The translations under genes and the position numbers were made by a program. Under the pieces are notes generated by a model, which saw only the letters and a list, made by a program, of their open reading frames with translations, was not told the DNA's origin and did no database searches. A stretch of DNA of 64,000 nucleotides from Roseovarius indicus (GTDB lineage Bacteria; Pseudomonadota; Alphaproteobacteria; Rhodobacterales; Rhodobacteraceae), in contig NZ_CP031598.1 of the NCBI RefSeq assembly GCF_008728195.1, forward strand, positions 992,001-1,056,000. Direction: 5' to 3'. Shown piece after piece: positions 1-9,287 of the stretch. The stretch's first letter is position 1. The number at the start of each line of letters is the position of its first letter.

Positions 1-216
1 GGCATCTTCATCGTGCTGGTCGGCGAGATGGCATTGATCACGCCGCCGATAGGTTTCAACCTGTTCCTCGTGCAGAACATGACCGGGCGCGGCCTTGGCT
101 TCGTCTCGCGCGCGGCCGCGCCTCTGTTCGGGATCATGCTGATTTCGGTGCTGCTGCTTGTGGCGTTCCCCGACATTGCACTGTGGCTGCCTCATGCATT
201 GACGTCGAGGAATTGA
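1..216 (+). CDS. TRAP transporter large permease (DctM), C-terminal end only
   Basis: The reading frame is open from the first base and ends at 216, so this is the last ~71 residues of a gene that starts outside the window. The sequence has the typical DctM ending: a loop with Thr-Pro-Pro-Ile-Gly-Phe-Asn-Leu followed by a last hydrophobic helix rich in Leu, Val and Ile. DctM is the membrane subunit that moves a carboxylate-type solute with sodium in TRAP transporters. It is followed after 27 bp by a racemase-family gene, so it probably belongs to the same catabolic operon. The substrate cannot be told. Confidence 0.85.
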   Translation, partial: GIFIVLVGEMALITPPIGFNLFLVQNMTGRGLGFVSRAAAPLFGIMLISVLLLVAFPDIALWLPHALTSRN

Positions 217-243
217 GGCCGGGGAGTAAGGGAAGGAGTGCGG

Positions 244-1005
244 ATGCGCGACGACATTCAATCGATCGACACTATCGCCTTCGATGACGGGCCTTATCCG
301 CGCGGCCGCATCGGGTTCATCTGCGTGGCCAATGCCGGACTGACCGAGGGCGAAATGGCACGCATGGCGCCGCCTGGGGTGGGGCTTAGTTTCACCCATA
401 TGCCAATGCGCACCGAATGCACGGTGGAAAGCCTTGCCGGGATGGAGGCCGACCTCGATGCTACACTTGCGGCCTTCCTGCCGGCGCGATCCGATATCGA
501 CGTGCTCTGCTACAACTGCACCGCCGGAAGTTTCGTGATCGGGGAAGGCAGGATTTCTGCGAAGTTGTCCGCCCATGCCTCCGGGGCGACGGCGACAACG
601 CTGCTGAGCGGAGTGCGTGCGGCGCTTGATGCGCTGGGCGCGGAAACCATCAGCCTTGGCACCGCATACACCGCCGACATCAACGACCTGGAACGTCGTT
701 ACTTCGAGACGGCGGGCATCGGCATCGCGGCGCTATCCGGCTTGGGCCTGATGACCGATGTCGAGATGAATCGTGTCTCGCCCGGCTATCTGCGCGACTT
801 TGCCATATCGCTCGACCGACCTGAAGCCGACGCGATTTTCCTCAGTTGCGGGGCGCTTCGTTCGCTCGACATTGTCGAGGAGGTCGAGGCGGCCACGGGC
901 AAGCCGGTGATCTGCAGCAATCAGGCGAGCTTCTGGCATTGCCTGAGGCTTGCGGGGATAGAAGATCGGATCGGTGGCTTCGGACAGTTGTTCCGATGCG
1001 CCTGA
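244..1005 (+). CDS. Asp/Glu racemase / maleate isomerase family protein
   Basis: A cytoplasmic enzyme of about 253 aa in the family that holds maleate cis-trans isomerase, Asp/Glu racemase and arylmalonate decarboxylase. Two half-domains each carry one of the family's catalytic cysteines: Cys92 in a Asn-Cys-Thr-Ala-Gly context and Cys202 in Ser-Cys-Gly-Ala-Leu-Arg. Having both favours a racemase or isomerase rather than a decarboxylase, which uses one. An AAGGAG ribosome site at 233-238 is 5 nt before ATG 244. A GTG at 238 overlaps that site, so 244 is the better start. It sits between a TRAP permease and a gamma-glutamyltransferase homologue. The substrate is unknown. Confidence 0.8.
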   Translation: MRDDIQSIDTIAFDDGPYPRGRIGFICVANAGLTEGEMARMAPPGVGLSFTHMPMRTECTVESLAGMEADLDATLAAFLPARSDIDVLCYNCTAGSFVIGEGRISAKLSAHASGATATTLLSGVRAALDALGAETISLGTAYTADINDLERRYFETAGIGIAALSGLGLMTDVEMNRVSPGYLRDFAISLDRPEADAIFLSCGALRSLDIVEEVEAATGKPVICSNQASFWHCLRLAGIEDRIGGFGQLFRCA

Positions 1006-1017
1006 CCAGGAGGATGA

Positions 1018-2478
1018 ATGAGTAGCGTGCGACCGATCACGACCGGCGGGACGGGTGCGGTTTCTGCGGCGCATCCACTTGCCGCCGGGGCCGGGCTGAT
1101 GGTGCTGGGACATGGCGGCAATGCCTGCGACGCGATGATCGCGGCGCAGGCGGCGCTCGCGGTCGTTGCCCCGGCCAGTTGCGGACTGGGCGGTGATATG
1201 CTGGCGCTTGTCCACGATCCGGCGAAGGGCACCCGGGCGGTGAACGGCACCGGCGCGGCGCCGATGGACCCGTCTTTCCACGAAGTCACCTCTCCGGCTT
1301 TGTCTGTCACTGTGCCGGGCCTTGTCGCCGGGTGGTGCGACGCCAATAGGTTATTTGGAAGGTTGCCGCTTGCCGCGTGCCTTGCACCGGCAATAGAGAT
1401 GGCGCGACATGGCTGCACGTTATCTGCCGGCGACCGCGCGTCGATCGCCGAACAGCGCGAGCGTTTGACGAGCGGCGGTGCGTCAGGCTGGTCGGTCGTG
1501 CGCGATGGCGCCGGTGATGCGCCGGTAACCCAGCCTGAACTCGCCACGCTGCTGGAACGCGTCGGCACTGACGGCGAAGCGGCGTTCTACGACGGCACCA
1601 TAGCCGCCGCCATCGCTCGGGTAGTGCAAAAACGCGGTGGGTTGCTGACAGAACGCGATATGAGGCGGCATCGCAGTTTCGTAGGCGAGCCGGTTACCGT
1701 TGATTGGCAAGGCGGCAAGGTCGAGGTGCAGCCCCCCATGACCCAGGGTGTCCTGTTGGCTCTGAGCCTGAAGACCCTGCAGAGCCTCTCGATCGCTGAT
1801 GCCGCCTCACTCGACCATCTGTGCGTTGAACTCACCGAAGCGAGTTTCCAGTTTCGCGCGAGAGTGGCCGAGGGCGAAGCGCTGCTCGGCCAGTCATTGG
1901 ATATCGACATGAACCGGGCTTCCGGTCGGGGTGGGCCCCGCGCCTATTTGCACACTGCGGGCGTTGCCACGGCGGATGCGGAGGGGCAGGTCTGCTCTTC
2001 CCTGATCAGCGTTTTCGATAGCTTCGGCTCTTGCATCTTTGTCCCAGAAGGGGGGTTCGTGCTTAATAACCGGGCCGAGGGGTTTACCGCCGCCCCGAAC
2101 GATGCGGGCCCCGGAAAACGTCCGGTGCACACTCTGGCACCAATGATCTTTCGGGAAGGGAAGAAGGTTACCGCGATGGCCACCCCAGGTGCGGATGGAC
2201 AGGTGCAGACGCTGTTGCAGATCCTGGCCAAGATCGGGGCAGGTGGCACTGATCTTGCCGCCGCAATCCACGCGCCGCGTTGGCGAAGCGAGGACGGCGT
2301 TCTATTGGTTGCGCAGGGACATCCTGAGGCGGAGCATTTGAATTCTCTGGGACATGAGGTCGTTATGCGGCCCGATGGCGACCTGTGCTTCGGTGGCGTG
2401 GTCTGTGCCGGTTTCGGGGCCGGTCGACCTTTTGCGGGGTCTGATTGGCGGCGGGAGGTGTGGCACGCTGTGCTCTGA
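1018..2478 (+). CDS. gamma-glutamyltransferase family protein
   Basis: A 486-aa protein of the Ntn-hydrolase gamma-glutamyltranspeptidase family, which is usually 530-580 aa. The N-terminal signature is visible (His-Gly-Gly-Asn-Ala-Cys-Asp-Ala then Gly-Leu-Gly-Gly-Asp). The predicted processing site reads His-Thr-Ala-Gly-Val-Ala-Thr, where many family members have Thr-Thr-His. The Thr nucleophile is therefore probably kept, but the His that usually follows is Ala. Downstream are a Ser-Phe-Gly-Ser segment and an Asn-Asn-Arg match to the substrate-binding region. There is no clear signal peptide, unlike classical periplasmic GGT. It may cleave a gamma-glutamyl or related amide made available by the TRAP system upstream. 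That role is inferred from position only. Confidence 0.8.
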   Translation: MSSVRPITTGGTGAVSAAHPLAAGAGLMVLGHGGNACDAMIAAQAALAVVAPASCGLGGDMLALVHDPAKGTRAVNGTGAAPMDPSFHEVTSPALSVTVPGLVAGWCDANRLFGRLPLAACLAPAIEMARHGCTLSAGDRASIAEQRERLTSGGASGWSVVRDGAGDAPVTQPELATLLERVGTDGEAAFYDGTIAAAIARVVQKRGGLLTERDMRRHRSFVGEPVTVDWQGGKVEVQPPMTQGVLLALSLKTLQSLSIADAASLDHLCVELTEASFQFRARVAEGEALLGQSLDIDMNRASGRGGPRAYLHTAGVATADAEGQVCSSLISVFDSFGSCIFVPEGGFVLNNRAEGFTAAPNDAGPGKRPVHTLAPMIFREGKKVTAMATPGADGQVQTLLQILAKIGAGGTDLAAAIHAPRWRSEDGVLLVAQGHPEAEHLNSLGHEVVMRPDGDLCFGGVVCAGFGAGRPFAGSDWRREVWHAVL

Positions 2479-2480
2479 GG

Positions 2481-2505
2481 GGTCCGCTTAGCTTCTAAAC
2501 GGACC
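2481..2505. terminator. hairpin after the GGT gene
   Basis: An inverted repeat lies 2 bp after the stop codon. GGTCCG (2481-2486) pairs with CGGACC (2500-2505), with an inner TTAG/CTAA pairing and a 3-nt loop. No run of T follows, so it may only slow transcription or protect the mRNA end. Confidence 0.45.
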
Positions 2506-3114
2506 GTGCCGATACATCGAATTGCATGGGTTACAAGGTTGGAACGTCAGGGCGCTAGGGCGCTCGACACTAGTTTCTCAAAGTGTGGCGCAAACGATTT
2601 GGTCTGCTCAAGCCATGTCGAAGGCAGGCCAAGGAAGATCAGGTCTTGCAGATGTTTCCTCATTTCGCTGCATCCCGGCATCGACTATGCCAACCGGGCC
2701 AGCACGACGGAATTGGCGCTGTGGGACCTGCTGGGCTAATCTACGGGCCGGGCGCTTCACGCCTTGCTTGGCGGGGCTCTGATCGACCAGGTAGCCTGTC
2801 GAGGCCAACGCTTGGGATCCGCTGGTGCAAGCGCCCGATGTTGTCGCTGAACGCTTCGTGATGATGTGCGCGCAGGGGTGTGGCAGCGTGAAGATCTAAC
2901 CTCTTTGACGGGAGACATTGGCCGGCGGCGACTTCGCCTAAATGGCCGAGTTCCAAGCTGTCGCTGGAGCCCGCATCACCACCGACAATCGGCAGGCGGG
3001 ATTGTGGCATTACCGCGGTGCGCTACTTGCTCGCGGCTTTGGCGCTCGGAACGATATCTCAGGCATGACCTAAGATTGCGGCGGGCTGCAGAGCGCGGCT
3101 CGGGTCGGGCAGGA
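2506..3114. other. intergenic stretch without a supported gene
   Basis: About 600 bp between the GGT gene and htpX. Several open frames of 60-90 codons exist on both strands (for example 2583-2861 plus and 2741-3010 minus). None has a convincing ribosome site, domain motif or codon bias, and they overlap each other. It may be decayed coding DNA, but I recognise no family. Confidence 0.5.
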
Positions 3115-4038
3115 TCAAGACCAAGGTCCCCGATTGTTCCCGCGCCGCGTATTGGGAATGCGGCTTTCCGAGATCGGCTGAGCGGCCGTTCGCGGCGCAT
3201 TCCGGGTTCGTCCTGCCATGGCGCGCAGAGCGGACACGCGGTTCTCGGTCGCGGGGTGGGTCGCAAAGAGATTGTCCCGCTTGTGGGCGTGAAGGGGGTT
3301 GATGATGAACATATGCGCCGTGGCCGGGTTGCGCTCGGCCGCGTCGTTGTCGATCCGGGCTGCTCCTGCGGCAATCTTCTCGAGCGCAGAAGCCAGCCAG
3401 AGCGGTTCGCCGCAAATCTCTGCACCGGACTTGTCGGCGGCATACTCCCGTGTCCGGCTGATGGCCATCTGCACCAGCGCGGCGGCAAGCGGTGCGAGGA
3501 TCATGATCAGGATCGTGCCGACCAGCCCGAGCCGTTCTCGCGAGCCGCCGAAAAACAGTGCGAAGTTGGCCAACATCGAAATTGCACCTGCGAAGGTTGC
3601 CGTGACGGTCATGATCGCGGTGTCATGGTTGCGAATATGGGCCAGCTCGTGCGCGATCACGCCCGCCAGCTCCTCGCGGCTCAGGCTGCGCATCAGGCCC
3701 GACGTCACCGCCACCGCGGCATTCGCCGGGTTGCGCCCCGTGGCAAAGGCGTTGGGCTGCGGTGTGTCGATCAGATAAACCTTGGGTTCCGGCAGGCCCG
3801 CCTTGTTCGCGAGGTCGACGGTCATCTCATATAACCCTGTCCGGTCGCCCCGGGTAACCGGTTGGGCGTTATGCATGCGAAGGACCATGCGGTCCGAGTT
3901 CCACCAGGTGAAGGCGTTCATGGCAGCCGCGACGACGAAAGCGATCGTCGCGCCGCCCAAGCCACCGAGCAGGTAGCCGATGCCCATGAAAAGCGCGGTC
4001 ATGGCCGCCATCAGTATCGCAGTCTTCACATAGCCCAT
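3115..4038 (-). CDS. htpX: HtpX-type membrane zinc metalloprotease (M48)
   Basis: A 307-aa inner-membrane protease of family M48B that degrades damaged membrane proteins. Two N-terminal hydrophobic helices (about residues 5-45) precede the zinc motif His-Glu-Leu-Ala-His at 130-134. Two further hydrophobic segments follow, then a conserved Arg-Glu-Tyr-Ala-Ala-Asp containing the third zinc ligand. The frame could start 22 codons earlier, but those residues do not fit the family. The ATG at 4038 gives the usual Met-Gly-Tyr start and follows a G-rich ribosome site. It is divergent from a zinc-chaperone operon. The shared intergenic region holds Zur-like repeats, so this zinc enzyme may be under the same control. 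Confidence 0.93.
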   Translation of the reverse strand: MGYVKTAILMAAMTALFMGIGYLLGGLGGATIAFVVAAAMNAFTWWNSDRMVLRMHNAQPVTRGDRTGLYEMTVDLANKAGLPEPKVYLIDTPQPNAFATGRNPANAAVAVTSGLMRSLSREELAGVIAHELAHIRNHDTAIMTVTATFAGAISMLANFALFFGGSRERLGLVGTILIMILAPLAAALVQMAISRTREYAADKSGAEICGEPLWLASALEKIAAGAARIDNDAAERNPATAHMFIINPLHAHKRDNLFATHPATENRVSALRAMAGRTRNAPRTAAQPISESRIPNTRRGNNRGPWS

Positions 4039-4175
4039 GGCTGCCCCCGGGGAGTTACGCTTCGGCAAACAGGGAAGATATGTATGGGATTCCGGAGAGT
4101 ACAAGCATGCGCGTCGGGCATGTACGTCAAATCACGTGGATTCATATCGCTGTCAGCTTTCTGATGTCGGTGCTT

Positions 4176-4193
4176 GATATGTTATCTCATATC
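4176..4193. promoter_or_regulatory. second Zur-like inverted repeat
   Basis: GATATG and CATATC form perfect 6-bp arms around a 6-nt centre. The left half also reads ATGTTAT, the half-site of the stronger box 34 bp further on. It lies between htpX and the zinc-chaperone operon. It may be a weaker second operator for the same regulator. Confidence 0.5.
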
Positions 4194-4209
4194 ATGTAAA
4201 TCGATATAA

Positions 4210-4226
4210 ATGTTATAAGATAACAT
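4210..4226. promoter_or_regulatory. Zur box (zinc uptake regulator operator)
   Basis: A perfect inverted repeat: ATGTTAT, 3-nt spacer AAG, ATAACAT. It closely matches the ATGTTATA-n-TATAACAT type of operator known for proteobacterial Zur. It lies about 120 bp before the first COG0523 gene, the expected place for a zinc-repressed promoter. The motif match is seen directly. The assignment to Zur rests on the known consensus and on the genes downstream. Confidence 0.8.
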
Positions 4227-4346
4227 CGAGACATGGATGCCCCCGGATAGCTGTACCCGCCCTTTTAACCCCATCTCGACTTGGCGATTCAGTGGAGGCC
4301 GGAGTGTCGGAAATAACACCTTATCAATAGGTTGCGTCGTTCTTTC

Positions 4347-5456
4347 ATGATGCCTTCGAAGAAACCGATAGATACCCGCCTTCCCGTGACCCTGATCACG
4401 GGCTTTCTCGGCGCCGGCAAGACGACCGTCCTGAACAGGCTACTCGCCAGTCCTGACGAGGAACGGATTGCGGTCATCGTTAACGAGTTTGGTGAAGCCG
4501 GGCTCGACCACGACCTGATCGAAGCGGTGGACGAAGAGATCGTGCTGATGCAATCGGGTTGCCTGTGCTGTTCGGTGCGCGGCGACCTCAGCCGGGTGAT
4601 CGGCGATCTTCTGGCGCGGCGCGCGGCCGGGTCGCTTGAATTTACGCGGGTGGTGACCGAGACGACCGGGCTTGCCGACCCGGGGCCGATCCTGCAGACG
4701 TTTCTTGTCGACCCGGACCTTGCCCAAAACGTGCGGATGGACGGTGTTGTAACCGTTGCGGATGCCGCGACGGGGCAGGGGACGCTCGACCGCCAGTTCG
4801 AAGCCGTGTCGCAGATCGCGATGGCCGATCTTGTCATTCTCAGCAAGGCCGACCTCGTGACGACCGAAGCCGCTGCGCTTTTCGAAGCGCGGATTGCCGG
4901 GCTCAACCCGGCCGCCCAGATCCTGCGGGCGGAGCGGGGAAAGGTGCCGCAAGGCTCGCTTTGGGGGCTGTCGGCCCTGAGGCTGGGCGCGAGGCCTGAA
5001 GACGCGCGGGCCTGGCTATCACGGTCGCAACCCGTGGCGGACCCGCTGGCCAACCTGTCGGGCCTGACCCGCCGAAAGGAAAGCAAGCCACAACCCTCGC
5101 CGCATGATGCCCGGATCGGCTCGGCCTCGATCGTGCTCGAAAAGCCCGTACCGGATGTCGTCTTCGACCTCTGGCTCGAAAGCCTCGTCGCACTGCGCGG
5201 GCCGGACATCCTGCGGATCAAGGGCATCGTTCATATCGAGGATCTGCCGAAACCGTTCGTGTTTCACGGGGTTCAGCATGTCTTCGACCCGCCTGTGCCT
5301 GTCGAGGACTGGCCTGGCGACGATACGCAATCCCGGATCGTGGTGATCGCCCGCGACATCACCCGGCCGGAACTTCAGCAAAGCCTCGATATCCTGCGCT
5401 CGCGTCTGCCGCGTGCCGCCGAATTCGAAACCAAAGAAGAGGACCCCATGCCATGA
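4347..5456 (+). CDS. COG0523 GTPase, CobW/zinc metallochaperone type
   Basis: A 369-aa cytoplasmic GTPase of the COG0523 (CobW/ZNG1/YeiR) family that binds and delivers metal, here probably zinc. Walker A (Gly-Phe-Leu-Gly-Ala-Gly-Lys-Thr) is at residues 19-26 and the metal motif Cys-x-Cys-Cys at 72-75. A CobW C-terminal domain fills about 255-360. Starts at ATG 4347 or the adjacent ATG 4350 are both possible, and a TTG at 4332 is less likely. A Zur box lies upstream, and a second COG0523 gene overlaps its end by 4 bp, so the two are made together. Cobalamin synthesis is less likely because no cob genes are near. Confidence 0.9.
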   Translation: MMPSKKPIDTRLPVTLITGFLGAGKTTVLNRLLASPDEERIAVIVNEFGEAGLDHDLIEAVDEEIVLMQSGCLCCSVRGDLSRVIGDLLARRAAGSLEFTRVVTETTGLADPGPILQTFLVDPDLAQNVRMDGVVTVADAATGQGTLDRQFEAVSQIAMADLVILSKADLVTTEAAALFEARIAGLNPAAQILRAERGKVPQGSLWGLSALRLGARPEDARAWLSRSQPVADPLANLSGLTRRKESKPQPSPHDARIGSASIVLEKPVPDVVFDLWLESLVALRGPDILRIKGIVHIEDLPKPFVFHGVQHVFDPPVPVEDWPGDDTQSRIVVIARDITRPELQQSLDILRSRLPRAAEFETKEEDPMP

Positions 5457-6661
5457 CCGATACCAGACTTCCCGTGACCGTGCTTTCCGGATTCCTCGGT
5501 GCCGGCAAGACGACGCTGCTGAACCGCGTGCTCAACAACCGCGAGGGGCGTCGCGTTGCCGTGATCGTCAACGACATGTCGGAGGTGAACATCGACGCCG
5601 ATCTCGTGCGTGCCGATACCGAGCTGTCACGCACCGACGAAACGCTGGTGGAGATGTCAAACGGCTGTATCTGCTGCACTTTGCGCGACGACCTGCTCGA
5701 CGAGGTGCGTCGGCTTTCCGCCGCCGGGCGGTTCGATTACCTGCTCATCGAGTCCACCGGCATTTCCGAACCGTTGCCCGTGGCTGCGACCTTCGAGTTT
5801 CGCGACGAGTTCGGGGACAGCCTTTCGGATGTCGCCCGGCTCGACACGATGGTCACGGTGGTCGATGCGGTAAACCTGCTGAATGACTATGCCAGCCACG
5901 ATTTCCTGCGCGACCGGGGCGAGATCATGGGCGAGGCCGACGAGCGCACGCTGGTGCACCTGCTGACCGACCAGATCGAGTTCGCCGACGTGGTGATTCT
6001 CAACAAGGTGGCCGATGCCGGACCGGAGAAGACCGACGCGGCGCGTAAGATCATCCGCAGCCTCAACGCCGATGCGCGCATCATCGAAACCAACCACGCC
6101 AACGTCCCGGCCGGCGAGATTCTCGATACCGGGCTTTTCGATTTCGAGAAGGCGCATGAGCACCCGATGTGGGCCAAGGAGCTCTATGGCTTCGCCGAAC
6201 ATGTGCCCGAAACCGAGGAATACGGGGTGAGTTCCCATGTCTTCCGGGCGCGGCGCCCGTTCGATCCGCAGGGGATCCACGACGTGTTGAACGGACCTTT
6301 GCCGGGGGTGATCCGTGCCAAGGGGCATTTCTGGATCGCCACGCGGCCCGACTGGGTGGCGGAGTTCTCACTGGCGGGCAGCCTGTCGACGGTGGCGCCG
6401 CTGGGCACGTGGTGGGCGTCGGTTCCGGGGGACCGCTGGCCCGATCACCCGCAGGCGCGCACCTACCTGGCGAACCACTGGCAGGAGCCCTGGGGTGACC
6501 GGCGGCAGGAGATCGTCTTTATCGGTGCGGGTATCGACTGGCCGGCGCTTCGGGAGAGGCTGGAGTCGGTGCTGGTGCCGGAAAAGCAAGCATCGGGCCC
6601 CGACGCGCTGCCCGACCTGCCTGATCCATTCCCGCAATGGCGCCGGTCGGAGGCGGCATGA
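5453..6661 (+). CDS. zigA: COG0523 zinc metallochaperone GTPase (ZigA/YciC-like)
   Basis: A 402-aa second COG0523 GTPase. It has Walker A (Gly-Ala-Gly-Lys-Thr) at 16-20, Gly-Cys-Ile-Cys-Cys at 71-75, a Glu-Ser-Thr-Gly switch, Asn-Lys in the guanine-recognition region, and a longer C-terminal domain with His and Trp residues typical of ZigA/YciC. Such proteins hand zinc to key enzymes during zinc shortage and are usually repressed by Zur. The start ATG overlaps the stop of the preceding paralogue (ATGA type), and the next gene overlaps its own stop in the same way. The zigA symbol is by family likeness, not proof. Confidence 0.88.
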   Translation: MTDTRLPVTVLSGFLGAGKTTLLNRVLNNREGRRVAVIVNDMSEVNIDADLVRADTELSRTDETLVEMSNGCICCTLRDDLLDEVRRLSAAGRFDYLLIESTGISEPLPVAATFEFRDEFGDSLSDVARLDTMVTVVDAVNLLNDYASHDFLRDRGEIMGEADERTLVHLLTDQIEFADVVILNKVADAGPEKTDAARKIIRSLNADARIIETNHANVPAGEILDTGLFDFEKAHEHPMWAKELYGFAEHVPETEEYGVSSHVFRARRPFDPQGIHDVLNGPLPGVIRAKGHFWIATRPDWVAEFSLAGSLSTVAPLGTWWASVPGDRWPDHPQARTYLANHWQEPWGDRRQEIVFIGAGIDWPALRERLESVLVPEKQASGPDALPDLPDPFPQWRRSEAA

Positions 6662-6912
6662 AAACCAACCTCGGCGCGACCGGCGTGCGCCGTTATCGGC
6701 GCTCCTGCGACCCGATGCGCGACTACGACATGCTACCCGCGCATCTGAGGCAGTGGCTCGCGCAGGCGGCGCTGCCGTGGTCGCCAGCCTCCTGCCGTCG
6801 TATCTGGCGCGCGGCACAGGCTGAGGGGGCAAGCCCCGAGGAGTTGCTCGCACGGCTCGACCATGCCGAGCGTCGTGCACTGGCCCGTGACAGTACGTCT
6901 CATCCTGCCTGA
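6658..6912 (+). CDS. DUF6525 family protein
   Basis: An 84-aa basic protein. It begins Met-Lys-Thr-Asn-Leu-Gly-Ala-Thr and contains the conserved block [14 protein letters not shown], which I recognise as the DUF6525 family of Rhodobacterales. No function is known for the family. The ATG overlaps the zigA stop codon, so it is co-transcribed with the zinc-chaperone genes and may belong to the zinc-limitation response. A start 7 codons upstream is possible but lies inside zigA. Confidence 0.75.
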   Translation: MKTNLGATGVRRYRRSCDPMRDYDMLPAHLRQWLAQAALPWSPASCRRIWRAAQAEGASPEELLARLDHAERRALARDSTSHPA

Positions 6913-6977
6913 CCGGTCAGGCAAACATCTGCAATGATCATGTTTCATTAAGATACGTATGGTTACCAAATGACGAG

Positions 6978-7314
6978 ATGACGAAGAACACGCAGCTAGG
7001 ACCGGCAATGGCAGGTTTTGAATGCCCTCCGGAACCATGGCCGCCGGTTGTCGGCCCAAGAGATCGTGAACGCCATGAAAGGTGGCAGGGCCAGGCTTGC
7101 ACCGCCCACGGTCTACCGGGTCCTTTCGGCTCTGATGGATGCCGGCCGCGCCCACAAACTCTTGTCGATGAATGCCTTAGTGCCGTGCCAGTGCGACATG
7201 ATGTGGGGACGGGTGTGGGTTCTATTGGCGCCTCTCGGCAAAGCCCTGACGACACAGATCGCCGATGTCGGTCAAGCGCTTTCGGCAGAACACATCGGAC
7301 TGTATCAGCGCTGA
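6978..7314 (+). pseudogene. broken Fur/Zur-family regulator
   Basis: A degraded metal-regulator gene. The start (Met-Thr-Lys-Asn-Thr-Gln) is in one frame. From about 7006 the recognisable part continues in another frame: Val-Leu-Asn-Ala-Leu-Arg, then Leu-Ser-Ala-Gln-Glu-Ile, then the winged-helix part Pro-Pro-Thr-Val-Tyr-Arg-Val-Leu, and Asn-Ala-Leu-Val-Pro-Cys-Gln-Cys. After 7200 the likeness fades and the C-terminal metal site with its Cys pairs is missing. At least one frameshift separates the two parts. It sits just after the Zur-controlled genes, where a functional zur would be expected, so it looks like a lost local regulator. A working copy elsewhere is likely. Confidence 0.7.
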
Positions 7315-8122
7315 ACTGCCGCGGTCATTAACGATACGAGCCGATTGCCCGTTCGCCCATGTTGAAAAGCTTACATGGGCTGTAATGTTGGACACGTCTT
7401 CTCCCTCGTAACCGCCTCCGACGCCCTGGAAAATGTAGGACGGCCTTCATTCTTACCGCTTCGAAGGTCGGGGCAGAGACAAATGTGCCAGGTGGCAAAG
7501 CAAGGGGAAATGTACTTACATCTCGGCTCTCCAGCCTGCGGGTGTTTGATCCGACGAATTGCGAATGCATGCTTCAGAATGAAGACGTTCGGGCGATGTA
7601 ATCAGCTCCCAGGTGTTTCTTTCGATACGGGCGAGTAGGGGGCATTATGTTATCGGTGTTTTAGTTCTTGAAGCTCCCGTTCGCCCCGCACAGCACGAGA
7701 GTCTACAATGTGGGGCAAATCGGGCTCATGTGATCAGCCAGCTGCAAGGCGAGGTCCGCCAGAAATGGAACAGTCGCGACCTGACCGCGCGGTTCACCGA
7801 GACCCAGCATCGGCGTAAACTCATCATCTCGGGCTATTCCAAGGGGGCCAAGCCGCGCTGGAACCTTGACGAGAATGAGCATGACAAGGTGCTGTGGTAT
7901 CGCGGCGAGGGCAGCTACAACAACTGGGCGTTTGCCTATCTGCCGGCCGAGCCTGTCGGAGCGGCAGTTGTGCGAAAAGGTACATCTCCGGAAGCTGGCC
8001 AAAATATTTCCTGCACTTCAGCAAACGCGAAAAGCCAGACGGGAAAGCCGCTGCACCAGTTACGAACCCCAATCTTCTGCACGCGCGATCGGGCGTTATT
8101 CCACAAAATCGGCGGCAAGCGG
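7315..8122. other. decayed region, one unrecognised open frame
   Basis: About 800 bp with no gene I can name. The longest frame (7613-8224, plus) contains a stretch at about 7740-7960 with natural-looking protein composition (…Asp-Glu-Asn-Glu-His-Asp-Lys-Val-Leu-Trp-Tyr-Arg-Gly-Glu…). It then runs into sequence that is antisense to the broken gene at 8123-8611. I take it as the remnant of an unknown gene flanked by other pseudogenes. Confidence 0.3.
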
Positions 8123-8611
8123 TCATTCGCTGCAAACTTTGCTGAAGTGCACTCTGCGGGACCAAGCGGACATCTTTTGCTCCGCGCCTCTGAGCCCAAT
8201 CAGTTGGCCGTTTCGGACGAATGAAGTCAGGGCTCCCGACAGGAAATCGTGCTGACTCTCGAAGTGGATGAAGTCGACGCTCTTACCGTCGCGGAAGGTG
8301 TAGACGGCGACGAACTTGCCCCCGGCTTTCGTTCCATCCCGGAATCGGATTTCGTCCACCCGTTCATGAGTGACGACGGGTCCACGTGCCCAGGTCGTTC
8401 CGGGCTTTATGGCCATGTCGACGCTGGTCGTATCATGGCAGCAAAGTCCGGCTGGTGGAAATCCGTCATTCTTCCGATCTTGCCGAAGGTGAACCTGAAG
8501 TCAGCGGCCTGACGGGAAACCGCCCGGGCTGTGTCTTTTGCATTCCAGGCGGTGACGAAGCCGTCGATTGTCGCGATGTTGGCCTTTTTTTTCGGTGGTT
8601 AGCGACAGCAT
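8123..8611 (-). pseudogene. broken SnoaL/NTF2-like protein gene
   Basis: Reading the minus strand from ATG 8611 gives an NTF2-like start, but only after a frame change in a run of eight A (8585-8592 on plus as T). One A too many would explain it. The next part reads Ala-Thr-Ile-Asp-Gly-Phe-Val-Thr-Ala-Trp-Asn-Ala-Lys-Asp, typical of SnoaL-like proteins. A second frame change near 8400-8430 leads to Val-Asp-Glu-Ile-Arg-Phe-Arg-Asp-Gly and Val-Ala-Val-Tyr-Thr-Phe-Arg-Asp-Gly-Lys. The protein cannot be made whole. Its function was never clear. It ends near the other remnants of this stretch. Confidence 0.65.
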
Positions 8612-8612
8612 G

Positions 8613-9220
8613 TCATGCCATCTCGACCTCGTAGAGGTCGAGTCTGCTGAAAGCTCCGCCGACTTCCATTAACAGACCTGCCGCCGCAAGCGGCCCGGCC
8701 GCGACGGGGTGAAAGCCGATCTGCCCAATCAGGTCCGACACGGTCGATACGGCGTCCGGATCGTCACCGGCCACGAATAGAACACGCCTGAAACCCGATG
8801 GCACGGGCGCGAACATGGTCTCAAAGGGCAGCGTATTGAAGGCTTTGACGGCGCGGGCACGGGGCGCCAGGCGTGCCACGACCTCGCTTCCGGTGTCGTC
8901 CGCGAGACCGTCGGTCTGGATGTCGGGGGTGATACTCAGGATGATGTTCGTGGCATCGACGAGAATATGCCGTGCCAGTCGATGTCGCGATCCAGCGCAT
9001 CGCGCACGTTGCGCCAAGGCATGGCGAGGGCGATCGTCTGGGCCTGATCGAGCAACTGATCTATCGTGGCCGGGATGAGAGGCTGATCCAGCCTGCCTAC
9101 CTTTTCGGCAAGGGTTTCCGTCGCCCGGCCATTCGCGATCAGGACCTGGTGCCCCTCCGCTGAAAGGTGCCTGCCAAGGGTGGTGCCGACCGTGCCGACG
9201 CCAAGGATGCCGATTTTCTT
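8613..9220 (-). pseudogene. frameshifted NADPH-dependent F420-reductase-like gene
   Basis: The minus strand encodes a Rossmann protein of the NpdG/F420-dependent NADP reductase-like family in two frames. The first part (9220 to about 8970) has Ile-Gly-Ile-Leu-Gly-Val-Gly-Thr-Val-Gly and the NADP loop Ala-Asn-Gly-Arg. The second (about 8970 to 8613) has Val-Asp-Ala-Thr-Asn, Lys-Ala-Phe-Asn-Thr-Leu and Phe-Val-Ala-Gly-Asp-Asp. A single base missing near 8970 joins them. The expected start codon also seems lost: an AGGAG is followed by ACACACC where an ATG would be expected. A sequencing error could explain the shift, but not the neighbouring decayed genes. Confidence 0.75.
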
Positions 9221-9287
9221 GGTGTGTCTCCTGTTCCGGTACGGGCGCCGTTGGCGGGCCCAAGATGTCTCGGGCGGGGGACTGCGC

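Noticed and set aside
2506..3010. Overlapping short open frames after the GGT gene
   Set aside because: No domain, no ribosome site, mutually overlapping. Kept only as a gene-free stretch.
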